DNA of 64,000 nt from Buxus sempervirens (Eukaryota; Streptophyta; Magnoliopsida; Buxales; Buxaceae): contig OX387194.1 in NCBI GenBank assembly GCA_947561395.2, positions 22,368,048 to 22,432,047 of the forward strand. Reading direction: 5' to 3'. This document shows, in pieces, positions 13,176 to 27,000 of the stretch. Position 1 is the stretch's first letter; each line of letters opens with the position of its first letter. The translations under genes were made by a program, and so were the position numbers. Under the pieces are notes generated by a model that was given only the letters and a program-made list of their open reading frames with translations, ran no database searches and was not told the DNA's origin.

Positions 13176-13543
13176 CATTCTCCTCCTGTTCCCTGGAAGA
13201 ACTTGGTTTGGTTCCAACATAACATCACCAGACACACTTTCATCTTGTGGATAGTAGTGCATGGTGTGCTACAAACTCAATCTCTCCTCTTAAGGCAGAA
13301 CATCTTAAGTTCTTCGAACTGTGCTCTTTGCTGGTCAAACCAAGAAGACTTGGATCACTTGTTCTTCTCTTGTACTTACTCCCTTATGGTTTGGAGATTT
13401 GTCAGGAAAGAAATGCCATAAATAGATACCAGGTGATTGGTTGTGCATCGTTAATTGGGTAACCCAAGCTTTGCATGGAAATGGATTCCTCTACAAAATC
13501 TTGAATGTCTCCTTTGCTGCCATGGTATACCACATATGGAGAG

Positions 13544-16500
13544 TGTAAGCACCTCGTTTTTTGCGCCCCCGGAAGTGCCGGAAATGCAAACCCTAGCCGA
13601 AAAGTCAAACCCTAAGGGTGCAAAAGTTGACTTTTTGATCAAGTAATAATTAACCACCTTGCTTTATCTCAATGGATGGAGAATCCTGACACGGTTCCAA
13701 CGCAACTGAGTTTGCTGGAATCGGAGTCCGGATGAAGGATTTACAGACCTGTCAAACTTGAGGGGGAGCAGAAATTGACTTTCTGCTAAACCCCAGATTA
13801 GCTGCTTAACCCTACCCCAATGAATATAGGACTTCGATACGGTTTTAACGCAACAGAGTTTGCTCAAATCGGAGTTTGGATGAAGAAGATATGAGCAATT
13901 GAAGTTTCCAGATAGCAATGCTGGAAACTGCATACGTGGCAAAGGAGCTGCACACGTGGCGAGAAACACAGATAAATATCTCAAGGGTCAATCCGAAAAT
14001 ATCCAAAATCTGCAAAATATCTCAAGGATTAATCTAAAATTTCGTAGGGGGCAATCTGCAGTTATCTCAAGTGTCAAATCAGTCAAATCGGTCAAATCCA
14101 GGGGTAATCTGTAAATATCAAAAATATTGGAAGAATAACCGGAAATAAATTTCGGTAACCGAAATTCAAATTCGGTTCATAAAGTGAAATCAAAAATCGC
14201 CCAACAGATTCTCTGAATCCGTACCTGACAAGACATAATTGCTAATCAAGTGCAAAAGTAACTGAAATTGAATTTTGGTTACAAACCAAAATAGTATAAC
14301 CGAAATTGAATTTCGGTTATAGTGAAAAAACAATGTAACCGAAATTCAATTTCGGTTACTTTTTTTTTGTTTATAAATAGAAACCCCAGCCATTTGGCTT
14401 GGGGTTGCTGCTTCCCGAATTTTGCCCCCTCCCTACCCTGCTCAAGACTCCCCTCTCAACCCTTCCTAACACCCTAAACCCCTTCCAAAACCACTTCAAA
14501 CCCTCCCCCACCCCTTCCTTCTTCTCTTGGGAGCCTTGGAGAAGGCTTGTGAAGACTTGGTGCTTGGAGGAGAGGAGCTCAAGCTGATGTGGAGGCTTCA
14601 AGTGGACTCCATCACCCTCCTAGGAGACTTTCAACCTTAAGGTATGTCTCCCCACTGATTTTTATTCAACATATATGAATTTTAGAGGGTTTGGAGCATG
14701 TTGACGTCATTTTGTACTACCATTTTGTCCCCTTTTGTGTTGGTTTGGTTCATCTCTTCTCTTTCTTCTTCTCTTCAAACTTCTCTCCATGAAGTAGGGC
14801 TCCCGTGGTAAGGGGATGAATTTTGGTTGGTAAAAGAGAGTAGGGAGAGTCGTTTGTTTGGTTTAAAGAGGTCATGCAACCACCATTCGGCTACTGTTTT
14901 GGCTTTTATCATGGATTTCTATTCATCAAAGAGTAGAGCATGTTCCACTCGTGTGTGCTATCTAATATACCCTGGCATAAGCCCCTTCCTCTTCCTTCTT
15001 TAGATGTCATCTTCTTTTTAGGTTTAGTGAAGTAATATCAGCATGACTAAATGCATGAAGTGCATGGCTAGTTGCTATCATATGCATGCATAAAGTCTTC
15101 TTGTTAATCATTAGGATTTAAAGCATACAGGACATGATTTTAGGGTTATATAACCACCTCATTTTGCAACTGTTTTCATGTGTCTTCATTGAGGTTTTTA
15201 TCACCCTTTTAGTCACTGTTTTGTGACCATGAGGAGCCGACCCCTTTGCATGTATATCCCTATGTGCTTGCATGTATTTCCATTTGCCTAAAGCATGTTT
15301 AGGAAGCTGTTGTTTGTCGCTTGAGTATAGAGAAAATATTTTCCAACTCCCAATAGCGCTTAGTCATGTATCATTTTGTTCATCTTTGTTGTGATTGGAA
15401 GCATGCCTAGTGTAACCTCTTTGCTTTATTTTTTGTCCATATGTAGGTAGGAGGGCTTGTTTTTAGAATAATGGAAACCAAGGTAGGGATACCTAGATCC
15501 CTAGTTGATCCTTATATTGATTTGTGAAAGGGGAACAAACCCTCTAGTTCCCCTTGGTGTTTGGTTTTGAAACACCCCAAAAGAAGAGCCTATGGCTCCA
15601 TTCGGACCACTGTGGGCCCACTCAGGGGCCCACAGAGACCTTATACATGTCTACAAACCCCTTGGTTTGATTTTCTGTGAAAAAAAAGTGCAAAAGTGAA
15701 CTTTTGTAGGTTGACCGAAAACACAGGTCGGTCATGGGTGCCTTCTGGTTTAATCGAAATTGATCCTTCTGGTTTAATCGAAATTCAATTTCGGTTAAAC
15801 CAGAAATACAGTATAACTGAAATCCAATTTTGGTTATACTGTCTTTCATGTTTAACCGAAATGGAATTTCGGTTACTTTAAAAGTTTAGTAAAAAACTAG
15901 TTTTTGCATGGTTGTTGATTTGTTGTATTGCTTAAGCCGAACCGGTTGAACCAACAGGGTTTCCGGGTCAACCGGAAACCCAAAATGGTACATGGGCTTC
16001 CAAGCCCGATTGGATTCTTTGGTGGGACTTCCAATGGGGCACACCCAGCCTAAGATCACTTTTGAAAATAAGCAAGGTAATTAAAGCAAATCCAATGGGC
16101 CAAACCCTATGAGGCCCACCAGAGCCCAATAAAAGTGAAGCATGCAGGCTTAGCATAGGAATGGTTTGGCCGTGACTGTGGGCACGGGCCTATCGGGCCC
16201 ACTAAGCCCATCAACCCACCTGGGTAGGGTCCGACACCCTGACCCATTGAACCATGGACCACCTGGTCCAAGTCTAGACCAAGGGGCCCCAAGCCCAAGG
16301 TCTAGCCCACTTTGGGAATTAAAATAAGACAAATTCAAATAAACCTTTTGTCAACCATGGTGGGGCCCACCAAACTGTTCAGACCCACTTTTTGCATAAA
16401 ACTTAACTTAAGTGCCACTTAAATCTTAATTAAAATAAATCAAGCTAACCAAAGCCCAAAGGGCCTCTCAGGCTCTACTGAGGCCCATCATGGGACATGT

Positions 16501-16935
16501 GGGCTTAACCAAGCCCACCAAGGAAATCCGTGGGCCTTCCAACGGGGCCCACCCAATCAGACTCAGACCACTTAATTAAACAAGATAAAATCAATTAAAG
16601 GGATCCACACCATTCAGGCGGTCCCACCAGACTTAACCAAGTTGCATGCTGGATTAGGAATTGGGTGAGAAATCAGTGAGTTGACTCAAACCAGGAGAAA
16701 CCTATGGGACCCGTCAACCAATGGGGCGGACTGGGGTGTCTACGGACTTCCCCAGACTGTAACTGAGACTCTACCTAGAATCTCAAGCCGCAGACCAGCC
16801 CAATAGACAAACTTAGGCACCCAGGTGTCCGCCTGCACCCCATCAGGCGGTGGTGACTCCAACCTTCCCACTTTACCCTCCTGGAGGCACACATGAAATC
16901 CATGCACCCCGTCGTGCCATCGTCACATGCGCACA
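13544..16935 (+). mobile_element. Solo LTR-A, 3,392 bp, inside the LINE
   Basis: It runs TGTAAGCACC to GCGCACA with a perfect GAGAG duplication at 13539-13543 and 16936-16940. The TATA box TATAAATA is at 14372-14379, and a 5'-splice-like AAGGTATG is at about 14640. Palindromes of the type GTAACCGAAAT...ATTTCGGTTAC lie upstream of the TATA (14335-14359) and again at 15771-15801. The 3' third (15900-16600) has many GGGCC words. A GGCGGTGGTGACTCC tract is near the 3' end. No internal region remains. Confidence 0.88.
14140..14360. repeat. Palindrome cluster upstream of the LTR-A TATA box
   Basis: Several inverted repeats share the arm core AACCGAAAT. The best, at 14335-14359, has perfect 11-bp arms around a TCA loop. 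The arms differ from the GTATCCGAAAT arms of other LTR-A copies at matching positions on both sides. Confidence 0.85.
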
Positions 16936-17076
16936 GAGAGAAAGAAATAGAAGAAATTTTCAAAACCGTGCTCAACTGGCTAATGATCTAAACAACGAAA
17001 TAGCTCACAATGTTGCATTGCGATTTGCTCACCTTGGAATCCAGTCCTCAGCCTCCCCATGTAGCACTATATGTGA

Positions 17077-17169
17077 AAACTGGAACATCCTTACCCCTAG
17101 CTTGTAAGGCATACAATGTGCTAAACTGGAACATCCTTACCCCTAGCTAATAAGGCATACAATGTGCTA
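17077..17169 (+). repeat. 46-bp tandem duplication in the LINE 3' end
   Basis: Two copies of a unit beginning AAACTGGAACATCCTTACCC lie head to tail. The first contains the stop codon of the LINE frame. Confidence 0.85.
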
Positions 17170-17321
17170 TGTTTATAACTTTGTATCTATAACTTTTGTA
17201 TAGGTTACACTATCCCTTTTTGGTTTTTGGATTTAGGGATTCACTCTCTATCCCTATGTACATTGATATTTAAATTAATACAAACTCACTAACTTTCCAA
17301 AAAAGAAAAGGTCCTTATGAC

Positions 17322-19126
17322 AAAAACATAGTTAATGTAGTGCCTTCATGGCTAAAATTCAATAATCATGGCCTTCATGGCAATATAAATAGTTCCCTTT
17401 TGGCAAAACCACTCTATCATGGAGGTAAATCAATAGTTACTACCCTCATGGCAACATATCTCCATCATGGAGAATAAAACGTGATTAAAATCCCCTCCCT
17501 CATGGAGGAAAACTAAGATTTCTAAAACTATAAAAATCTAAGAAATAGGCTCAATCTGCCCAAATGTGTAGGAAAACACTTTTATTCAATTCCAGAACTC
17601 ATAACAACTTCAAAACATATATATTACAAATGTGGAAACCAACCAATTCACAAGCAAATCAAATATAAAGTCAAATTCTCTATTGGAACCAAAACAAAAG
17701 CTATTTCAGTAGAACGCACCAAAAATCTTCTATAATTTTTATAAATTATTCGGCCACTAAAAACAACTCAAACACCCAAATCTTATTTGTACATGTGTTG
17801 GATTTGCCCAAAAATCATTTTATAATCAAAATCTAGGTTAATTTAAAAAAAATCACTAAATCTAGGTTGGTGCTCAACAGGGCGCTCAACCTCTGTGTCA
17901 AGCGTCCTCACAAATCAATTTTGCTAATAGGCACTCAACCCCACACTCAATAGGGTGCTCAACACATGTCTACTGGCCATTGTAATTATAACAGGCGCTC
18001 AAGTGGCGTATCTAGCGCCCATGCAAATTCGCACAATCTGGGAATTTTTTAGGATTATGATTTTTCACTTAAATCTTCTAAAACTCGTTTCTATCATTCT
18101 AGATCATTTCTAACTCATCTATAATCATTATTTACACATAATAAATCATCCCAAACACAATCACTGACAAATAGTTTCATTAAAATCATGTTTTTCATCC
18201 AATATCACTATAAACAAAAATCTAAATGAGGAGAACAAAATTTATGTTTTCCATGCTTTAAACCTAAACCAAATCCATCCAAAACATCACAAACATGTTT
18301 CTCAATCATCAAAAATTCGAAGAACATGATATTTCTTGTTTAAACAATAAACCATGCAAGTTTTTACCAAGAGAAGGGTTACTAATTTCCTTTGATAGAA
18401 CTCCCAAGCCTTTGAAATCTGTTGATCTTTTTCTTTCTCTTGTTCTTCTTCACCAGCTGATTTTTCTCTCTCCAGCCGTATGGATCCACCAAGATTGAAT
18501 GAGGAAACCATAAATCCTTCTTAGCTTCCACTTTTATACTCACCGAACTAGGATTCCTAATTCTATTCGGAAAACTTCCCCATTTCATCACAATTCTCCT
18601 TCGAATTCTTTTCTCTTAAATCTAATCTATAAGAAACTTCTATTTTTCTTTACTTTCGAGATAATTTAATTCCCTATTTTTAAATATTACCAAATCACCC
18701 TAAAATCTCTTTTATTTACAAATTAAGAGTTCCTAATTAAATATAATTACCAATAGGCTCTTCTACCATTAATTAAGCCATAAATCAAGCTATCTAGATC
18801 CAATTTAATCTAACTTAAATCTAATTAAATTTTACCAGATCAATTAGTTATTTAATTAATTAATTTATTAATTGGCCTATTAGGAAAAGACTAAAGTATC
18901 CTTTTTCTTTATTATACCATATTTAACCATCAAATTTATTCCAAAATTTCCATATTTAATCTCCTCATTATTTGTCTTCATATTATGAGTATGGATTATA
19001 ATTTAAATATCCCAAATACTTAGATTAAATATTTATCCCTTAATATTTCAAATTTATTTATTTTATTTATTCTAAAAATTAGATTTAAAAATTATACTAT
19101 TATTTCCGAAAATTCAAGATTCTACA
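17322..19126 (-). mobile_element. LTR-B (H), right segment with the LTR start
   Basis: On the minus strand the LTR begins TGTAGAATC at 19126. A TATA box (AGTATAAAAG on minus) is at 18540-18531, and GC-rich GGCGCTC words lie at 17872-18018. CCTTCATGGC/CATGGAGG phrases repeat at 17340-17515. Directly upstream of the LTR start on the minus strand is a purine tract, GAGGGTAGAA, preceded by a stretch resembling the AATTTCGAGGACC end of plant chromovirus internal regions. That marks H as the 3' LTR of a minus-strand Ty3/gypsy element and is the basis for calling LTR-B chromovirus-like. Confidence 0.68.
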
Positions 19127-19775
19127 TTCTACCCTCATAACAAATAAATTTGGTCCTCGAAATTTACAACATCTTATCTTTCATGATTTTGAGATAAATA
19201 TTTGATTTAAGTCTATCATTATTTGATTTGATACACTCTGATATTGTTTATGAGCATGAGTTATCTGTTGATAACAAATGATTGGTATTATTTAAGGATG
19301 AGTGAATTCGGTTTTTTTCTTAATCTTTGATCTTAAGCTGAATTTACTTGTCGCCAAATATCCTAATTCTAGTAAGTTTTTAGTTTAGGCCATGAGATGC
19401 CAAAATTGAACTAGTGTATGTTATAACCAATTCACCCATTTTTGCTCTTTTAATATGCTAGAAGATACTTAGAATCAATCCGCTTTTATCCTGTCCCAAA
19501 GGCAATGTGGCAATCTCAAGATTACTAGGATCAAAGAGCCTAAAATTTCTTTGGTGAATATTCTAAAAGAGTTCTGTGGTTATATTGATGGGCTTCATCA
19601 AGTCATGCATCCAATGAAGAATTAATTTTGAATGATAATGGAAAAGGGATAAGATCCAAGAAGCCAAAAGTCATGGATCTTCAAGGTCACATGGTGTTTA
19701 TTATGTAGTATCAAATCATATCATGACGATATAAGGTCTCTTCATTATATATCTAGCTTGCCAAAGGAAAAGAAA
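19127..19775 (-). other. Degraded internal region adjoining LTR H
   Basis: The PPT-like purine tract is at 19127-19137. Beyond it I see no intact reading frame and no domain I can name. The stretch is interrupted at 19776 by the solo LTR-D and probably continues at 22376-22918. It is most likely the decayed 3' internal end of the element that owned LTR H. Confidence 0.45.
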
Positions 19776-22370
19776 TGTAAAATCCTAGATTTTATTAATA
19801 AAATACTTGTGGCAAATAATTAAATTAATCAAGGTTGTTATCAATGCAGGGTTGAGGAATTGGTTCAACCCAGAGAAACTCAAGGTGACCCAGAGGAAAT
19901 GGGAAGCTGAATTAAGGTGAGTTTATAAATTGAGGTTGAGTAGATTTATAATGTAATAATTTTGTTGTTGCAGTGATTTATTTAATTAAATATTGGTAAA
20001 AATAAAAATAATAAGAAGAAGGAGTTAAGTGGTCGAACCCCCATTAGAGGAGGTGAGGTCGGCCAAGACACTGTTTGGTTTGATGATTTGAGTTTGGTTG
20101 GAAGAGTGTGAAGCGTAAGACAGTAAAAAGGGTGAATAGTAGGGTTAATAGGTTAGTATGGGCAAAGGAGTAAAAAAGGAAAAAAGTAATATAATAACCT
20201 AATTTGGCATTCGACTGTTCATGTCCAAGAGTGAACAGCCGCCACTTCTCTTTCTCCTTGTTTTTCCATATGTGAGTTCAAGCCTTGATTTTCGTGCACT
20301 CCATCCATATCAGAAGGAGTAGAGGAGACAATCACGTGTGTTTTTAAGGTAAGAAAGGATCGATTTATAGTTCTATTTAGTTTTTGAGTTGATCAAATTC
20401 TGAAAGTGTAATCGTATGTTAAAGGGGAGTTGCTGGGCTCGATTGGAATTCTTGGGGATGATTTCCAGAGTTGTAGGAGAAGGCTTTGAACACAGAAAAG
20501 AGGTAAGTAGTCTTTTCAAATATGCATAAACCAATATTTCAATGATTATTCGTTGATCATGATTATTCTGGAATTTGATGATCTGTTTGTGATTGATTTG
20601 GTGTTTTTATTTGTCCTAAACTGTTCTAGCATATTTATAGGATGATTTAGAATGGATTTGATCTGGTTTGCTACCTTAGATTATGAGTTTTCATATTTTA
20701 TGCATTTACGCAACTTTTCGGAAGTTGCAGAAAACTTGATTTTCGAACGGCCGCTCGAATTACCGCTCGAGCCCCTAGGTAGGCCTCGAGAGGTAATTCA
20801 TGGGCACTCAAGCGCTATAAAGGGCGCTCCGCCTATGTTTTTATTTTTTTCAAAAAAACCCGAAAGTAATCAAAACCCAGAAGGTGAATGCCCAAACCAC
20901 CGCTCGAGCGACTTCTTGAGCGACCACCCCTGATTTCACCTAGTCTTTGAAGCCGTCTATTCGAGCGCCCAATGCCGCTCGAGTGCCGTTGACAGATTTT
21001 TCCCAAATTCTCCAACCTGCCTAGTTTTCCAGTACAAAAGAGTTTTTATTTAAATTCAACCCATGTAACATTAAGATTAGAGTGTCTAGAGATAGTTTGT
21101 ACTAGCAGATAATTAAAATAAATTTTTATAAAGATTTTGGGTACGTTTTGCTAAAGTGGTTTTTAAATGAGTATCATTGTTCCAAACAATTCCCTTTTAA
21201 ACAAAACTTGTTTTCAAGAGTTCCTACACTTGTATTTAGTTTATTTGAGCATTTTTGTGCATCGAATGATTCGATGCACACCCAGGACATAGTTGCTCGT
21301 TGAAACCTGGATTTTGGACATATGTTTTGGTTCCACGTATGTGGGTTTTTGGGTCACTATTGTGACAGGGTTATTGCCTAATTTATTTATTCCGCTATTG
21401 CGGGCATGTTATTGACACATTTGTGTCTCCGCATATGTGGTTATTTTTGGGAGATATGTCCATCACCTGGTTTGGTTTTCCACCGTTGAGTGGGCTTAGC
21501 GCTTCCATGGATCCATAGAGTAGCTAGTAAGTGAAATGTCTTCTAGAGGGTTTGAATTCTGTGTCATAGGCATTCTATCATCTCGAGGATGGTACTGCTC
21601 CTGGATTGGTTGGTCACTACGTTACCCACTCCTGTTAAGGTTGGGCCGTACATGCTAACTCACTCCAGTTCTCGGTTGGGTACTTCCGTTGGGTGTTGAA
21701 CAGCCAGTCTGCAGTTTTCGTCTGGTTCACCTGTAAATCGGTTAGGTAGCATATTGGCACATGTCTACGTTCTTTCTCTGGTTTTCTATTTCATGAGTCC
21801 CATGAGGTTGAATTGTTTGTGGTTGTTTCAATTTGATTTAATTATTATTGTTCTGTATTTATCATGATTAGCTTGATTAAACATTGCATACATTTTTACT
21901 GTTGTAAACTATTTGTATGACTACTTACTGAGGTGTTGTTTCTCACATATTCGTTTTATCGGTTTTGTTTTTAGATACTCCTGGTGAGGACGCTACAGGG
22001 GTAGACACTCCAGGGGATTTTGTTGACTACCAAGAAGAAGACTATTTTATTCCTGTGTAGGTTCAGGGAATATTGATTGATTGACTTAGTATTTTGAGGG
22101 ATTGTATTAGTTTATTTTTATTTAGATGACCTTGGTGGATGTTGATATATTTTTATTTTAGCTGACCCATCCAGACTTAGTTTGATGGATTGGTATTAGA
22201 TGTTTTAATTTTTACATTCCACGCTTCTATGAAGAAATTTATTTTATTGTCACACTCTGATTATATTGACAGGAATTGTTTAAGTCTGGATTAGTTATTC
22301 TGGGCCTTCATCCTAACGTTCAAGGTTTGGGTTTATGTATTTTAAATAAACCTAGATCTAGGGCATTACA
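19776..22370 (+). mobile_element. Solo LTR-D, 2,595 bp
   Basis: It runs TGTAAAATCC to GGGCATTACA with a perfect AGAAA duplication at 19771-19775 and 22371-22375. It holds two splice-donor-like sites (AAGGTAAG about 20347; AGGTAAGTAG at 20501), GC-rich CTCGAGCG words at 20745-20995, the CCATGGATCCATAGAGTAG block (about 21510), and a TTTTTAG acceptor-like site at 21974. It closely matches 43889-52960 without its nested insertions. No coding sequence. Confidence 0.88.
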
Positions 22371-22375
22371 AGAAA

Positions 22376-22918
22376 AGTTTGAATATCTTGACTAAATGAA
22401 ATTAGAAGTGAATGCCCTTCTTGATTTTATTACAAACCACAAATTTTTTTTTTATATGTCTAGTTTGGACCAGATGACTCATCTGATACTATACTAATGA
22501 ATGACAAATAATGCTTTGTGTTCTGCTTTGGTAAAGAAGGAACAATTCTGTAGGAGCATATCTATACTATCTTTAGGAGGGTTCTTAAGTCTTAGCTTCA
22601 CATGTATAAATCATCTTAACCTACTTCCATTTTTCTCATCTGATATTTAGGTAGACCTAGACACTTTTAGATACATTCATGTCTTACTATATCTTTCTTA
22701 TATCCCTTATCAATTTTAGTAATGCTTATCTGATGTTTATGTAGCTTCCTTGTTGCTCAATATTCTAAGACATTAGACATAGAAGCCTTATAGCCATTTT
22801 CTAAAGCAAATGGTTTCAATCTATTGTCTATATCGAACCTTTGCTTCATTATACTATCAATTTGTTAGAATGTCAAGATAAAAAAAAATTAAAGTAACTC
22901 ACACAAAAGATAAACTAT
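22376..22918. other. Unassigned degraded retroelement sequence
   Basis: AT-rich and without open frames or recognisable domains. It probably continues 19127-19775 across the LTR-D insertion. Confidence 0.3.
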
Positions 22919-22923
22919 AATAG

Positions 22924-24029
22924 TGTAATACATTAAAATTTTAAAAAGGGTAAATAGTAAATTAGAAATAGATTTAAAACAATTAATTAAGGTTAGGTGG
23001 GTTAGTCTTTTTTATTAAAATAAAGATGGTGCGCCAAATCTAACGCCTCTACAAATTTGGGTAGGATGGTAATTAGATAACTAAAACCCTACTATAAATA
23101 CAAACTTTAAACTAAAATTAATCTCTCTTGCTGATATTGGACATGTGATTATTTTTGAGAAAACCGTAGAGTAGCTGGACATTTGCTTTTCGAGGAAGAA
23201 AGGAGAGATTTTGAAGAGCAAACTCAAGAGGAATTCAAGAGATTTTATCAACCAAAGGATATAGAGCATTGAGGTAGGTTGATCTATGGAGTTCAAATTG
23301 TTGGTAGAACCCTAAACTATAGAATTTATGCCTCTAAATATTTATGGAGATTAAGGATGATTATAATATCAATCTTGTGATGAATACATATGATATCCAT
23401 GCTATACAATATTAGTTATTGTTTGATTGTATTTTAGCAATATTTTCATGGAAAATATGTATTTTAGAGTTGATAATCAATTGCAGGTATTAAGTCCTAT
23501 TTTTATTCATGGGTTTTGCTCCATACTTGTTTAGAAGCATGCTACTAGGCTTAATTGTACTGTAATTGAATATTTGATTGAAAACACGAAATTTTAGCAT
23601 AGAACCTGAACTTGAAATTTAGGATTTCAATGGTGAGATAGCTATAATATAACTTGGGTAATTTTGATGCACATGGATGATTAGAAAATTATTATTGGAT
23701 ACTTAGAAACATGTTTAGATCAATAGAACTGAAGAACAACAAGTTGAATAGCTTAGAAACCAATTTCTAGAAATTTTAGGTTTGGTGCTTGACGTGCGCT
23801 CTAGCGTGGGACTAGCGCCGTAGTTGCGCTAGAGCATGAGACTAGCGCTACCACTTGTGTGTAATTAATTTTTAGAAAACGAGAGTGATGTTTTATGTCA
23901 GTTGATCCAGCACTCAAGCAATTATTTGAGGTAGTTATGCTAATTTTCAGCTTGAGTCCTATCAAGTAGAAGACTTTTGGGTTAATTTTGATTCGTTGCT
24001 TGCTTGGTGCAGGACCTATGCTCGAGCGT
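22924..24029 (+). mobile_element. Decayed LTR-B-like LTR (L), 5' part
   Basis: It starts TGTAATACATTAAAATTTT, a typical LTR-B type start. A TATA box (CTATAAATAC) lies at about 23091, and GCGCT/AGCGC words lie at 23789-23855. It is interrupted at 24030 by a solo LTR-B and at 28130 by the copia element. I could not locate its 3' end. Confidence 0.5.
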
Positions 24030-27000
24030 TGTAACACCCTGGATCCAAGTTACGTAGTGAAAACCGTAACTTATCTCTGAAGGTTAATATATATAACCCA
24101 GGATAGCAATATCAGAGTGAAGGAGAACATGAATAAAACAATATCTGGATAATCAGAGTGCACTATACCCAAGCTCAACAATAAAATACCATAACCAATA
24201 CTAACTCACATGAACCAAGCATATACCCGCTGGTGCCATCCTTACCACAAACTGAAAAAGAAACAAAACAAAATGTAATGAGATACGAATATCCCAGTAA
24301 GCAGCACATGCATGCTAAAATACAGTTTATCAGTTCTAAAACATGTTACAGTTGTAAATCATGCAACAGTAGCGATAATACATCAGTTCCGAATAATCTG
24401 AATAATCCAATAATAAACCGTCAATCAGTACGAGATAACAAGAATAATCCCGTATAACAAACATATCTGTATCATCAAAACAATCAATAAATCACCCCAG
24501 GACTCATGAAATAAGACTGCCTTTAACTATTGTAAGACCATGCTCACTATGCCACCTCCCGGCTTATGAGCGAAGCCGAGCTACAAGGTCATCAACTTAT
24601 TGCGGGAGAACCTATCCAAATACAGTAATGAGTTGGCAGGTACTATCCTAACATAGCCGTAGCCAACCAGATACAGAGAAGGCCTCATCGAGATACACGA
24701 TGGAAACGCGTGCGTGAACAAAGTGTTACAATTAGCAAAGAACAATCCTTCCCACTATCTAGCTCCTAACATGGATCTATATCGAGCTATGCCCACTAGA
24801 CTCTAAAACCAAAACCAACGGAGAAATCCAGTAAGCACAACCCATCTCAATCTCAATCATATCATCCCGAGCTACATGGGCCATCCCCGAGATACACGGA
24901 GGTAACAACATCCCAAGGTACACGGGTATCTCAAAACGTCGCTCCCAAAACATGTAGGAAAACCAATTCCACACCAGAAAAACCAAACATCCATATTCAA
25001 TTTAAAATCCTCTTCCATAAAATCAGTATAAAACCAGTTCGACGAAAAGATTTCATAATCATAACAATCCTTTCTAATCCGAGTTTAGATCCAATAATAA
25101 TAATATAGGTTCAACCGTATTCACAAAATCAGAACTTTATACCGAATAATCTTCTTAAACAAAAATAATTTGTTAACAACCTATTTTATATAATTTTGCA
25201 TAAAAGTCCCTTTTATAGTTCAAACTTTAGAAAAACTGTCAATCACAGCTAAACTGGCATCTTCAAGTGTAAAATCTCAGAATTTAATCTTATTATTAAT
25301 CTAGACATGTTCTACTCTTTTAAAGCTTAAAATATAGGTTTTTCCCACAACAATTATCCTTAGTTCACTTATCTTAAAATAAACTCTTAAATATTTCTAT
25401 TAACACTTCTAATCCCATTATATGTATTCCACAGCTTCATATCAGTTAGTTAAATTTCATTTTCGTAATTAGTCTCTAATATGATTCCAAGCAAACTCAG
25501 ATGTAGTTTGAACCTAAAAGAGGAAATCATAAAGTCTTTACTTTGCAATCACAATGTTTCTAGATAACCTATACCAAAACTGAAATTTATCACCAAGCTT
25601 ATTAGATTAAAACCCCCTATTAGCATCTCATTATTCCTCCAATTCCTTATGGTCATTTCTAATCAATCTTTTAAGTAATCTTTCCCATTTCAGTTTTTAC
25701 AATTTAAAAGGTGTATGTGCTAGACTGTTTTCAGCACTCTAAGGACACTAGAATTCTTAACTAGTACATGCCTTTGATTTCAAAACTTGATACCTTAAAT
25801 ATGCTCCCAATTCCAGTGCCTCCTATTCCCCAAGTGTTCTTTAATAACCTCTAATTAATCTCCCTAAATAAATCCCTGCAGCAAAAATCTAAACAATTAC
25901 AAAATATACTGAAAATAGGCTGCTGGAATTTCACTAGAACTGACCCAATGGTTTGCCTCCAAACCTCCTCCAGCACCGGCCTAACCCTCTAAGCATACGT
26001 TTAACATACTTTTGAATTCAATTAAAAACATAAAACCCACCTATGTTAGATCAGTTGCCCATTATCCATTCAACACAAAACTATTAAGCCACATCAAACT
26101 TAAATGCAAAATACAATATGGACTGATCTAATAATTCATATTCAAACTGTTTCCAGCATATTTCTAACCCCTCAAATAACCAGTTAACCCACTTTCGGAT
26201 TTAATCCAACAATGAAATCAATCTCTAAAAACAGAGTTTCAGTAATTCTGTAGCAGAAAACTATTCACCAATTTATTTAATTATTCTAAGACACAATATA
26301 AGGTGCTACTTACCTCTAAATGCCAAATTATAATTGCTGAAACCTCAAATTCACCAATTCCATTTTTTTTGTCAAATACTTCATTTATAATTTCTATTTC
26401 AGCATCTCTACATACACTCAAAAATTTCTTAAACCTTCTTATATTATTTCCCTAAAATAATTCTTCAATGAACAATCCACTAAATATTAAACACATTGAT
26501 TGATATGCTGAGCTTTACCCTGGCACCAGATCAGATGGGCATGGGCGCCAACCTCACTCTAAAATCAGAATTTCAACAAATAACTCTTAATCTACAATTT
26601 AGCCTTTATATAATTAATGGTCTGAATTTCTGAGCACACAATTCCATGAACCTATTACAAATCATCTAATTAAAAATCCTATATCAACTTTAGTCATTTG
26701 CTTAGTCAAATATACTTTCTCTTAAATCAGCCGCACTTGGCGCCACATCAAATTCACACCAAATCAAGTGCGACAATTAACAATTCTTCAGGACTGACCT
26801 TTTCTTTCAATTTCAAACCAGTTCTAGCATAATTCTAACACTTTGAACAGACCTTTAACACACGTTTGGATTTAATTTAAACAAGGAACCAATCCCACAA
26901 TGAATCAGCCACCCATGATAATTCTTAGTAGAAATTTAGCAACAATAGATGTAAATACTAATTGCATAAATATTCTGATCTGATTTTTCTCATCATTTAT

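Larger units (their letters stand above)
13176..17308 (+). pseudogene. 5'-truncated LINE, RT zinc-binding C-terminus, split by a solo LTR-A
   Basis: The 13-bp flanks at 13163-13175 and 17309-17321 match at 11 of 13 positions and look like a target-site duplication. Without the nested LTR-A the LINE is about 736 bp. At 13180-13420 it encodes the zinc-binding domain found at the C-terminus of plant L1-type reverse transcriptases: W..LVWF near the start, then CALC...DHLFFSC.YS..VW. After frameshifts the frame resumes as YHIWRE up to the LTR-A insertion and continues after it as RNRRNFQN at 16940. Its stop is at about 17107. A 46-bp tandem duplication and an A-rich tail follow. It has no endonuclease or RT core, so it was dead on arrival. 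Confidence 0.82.
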
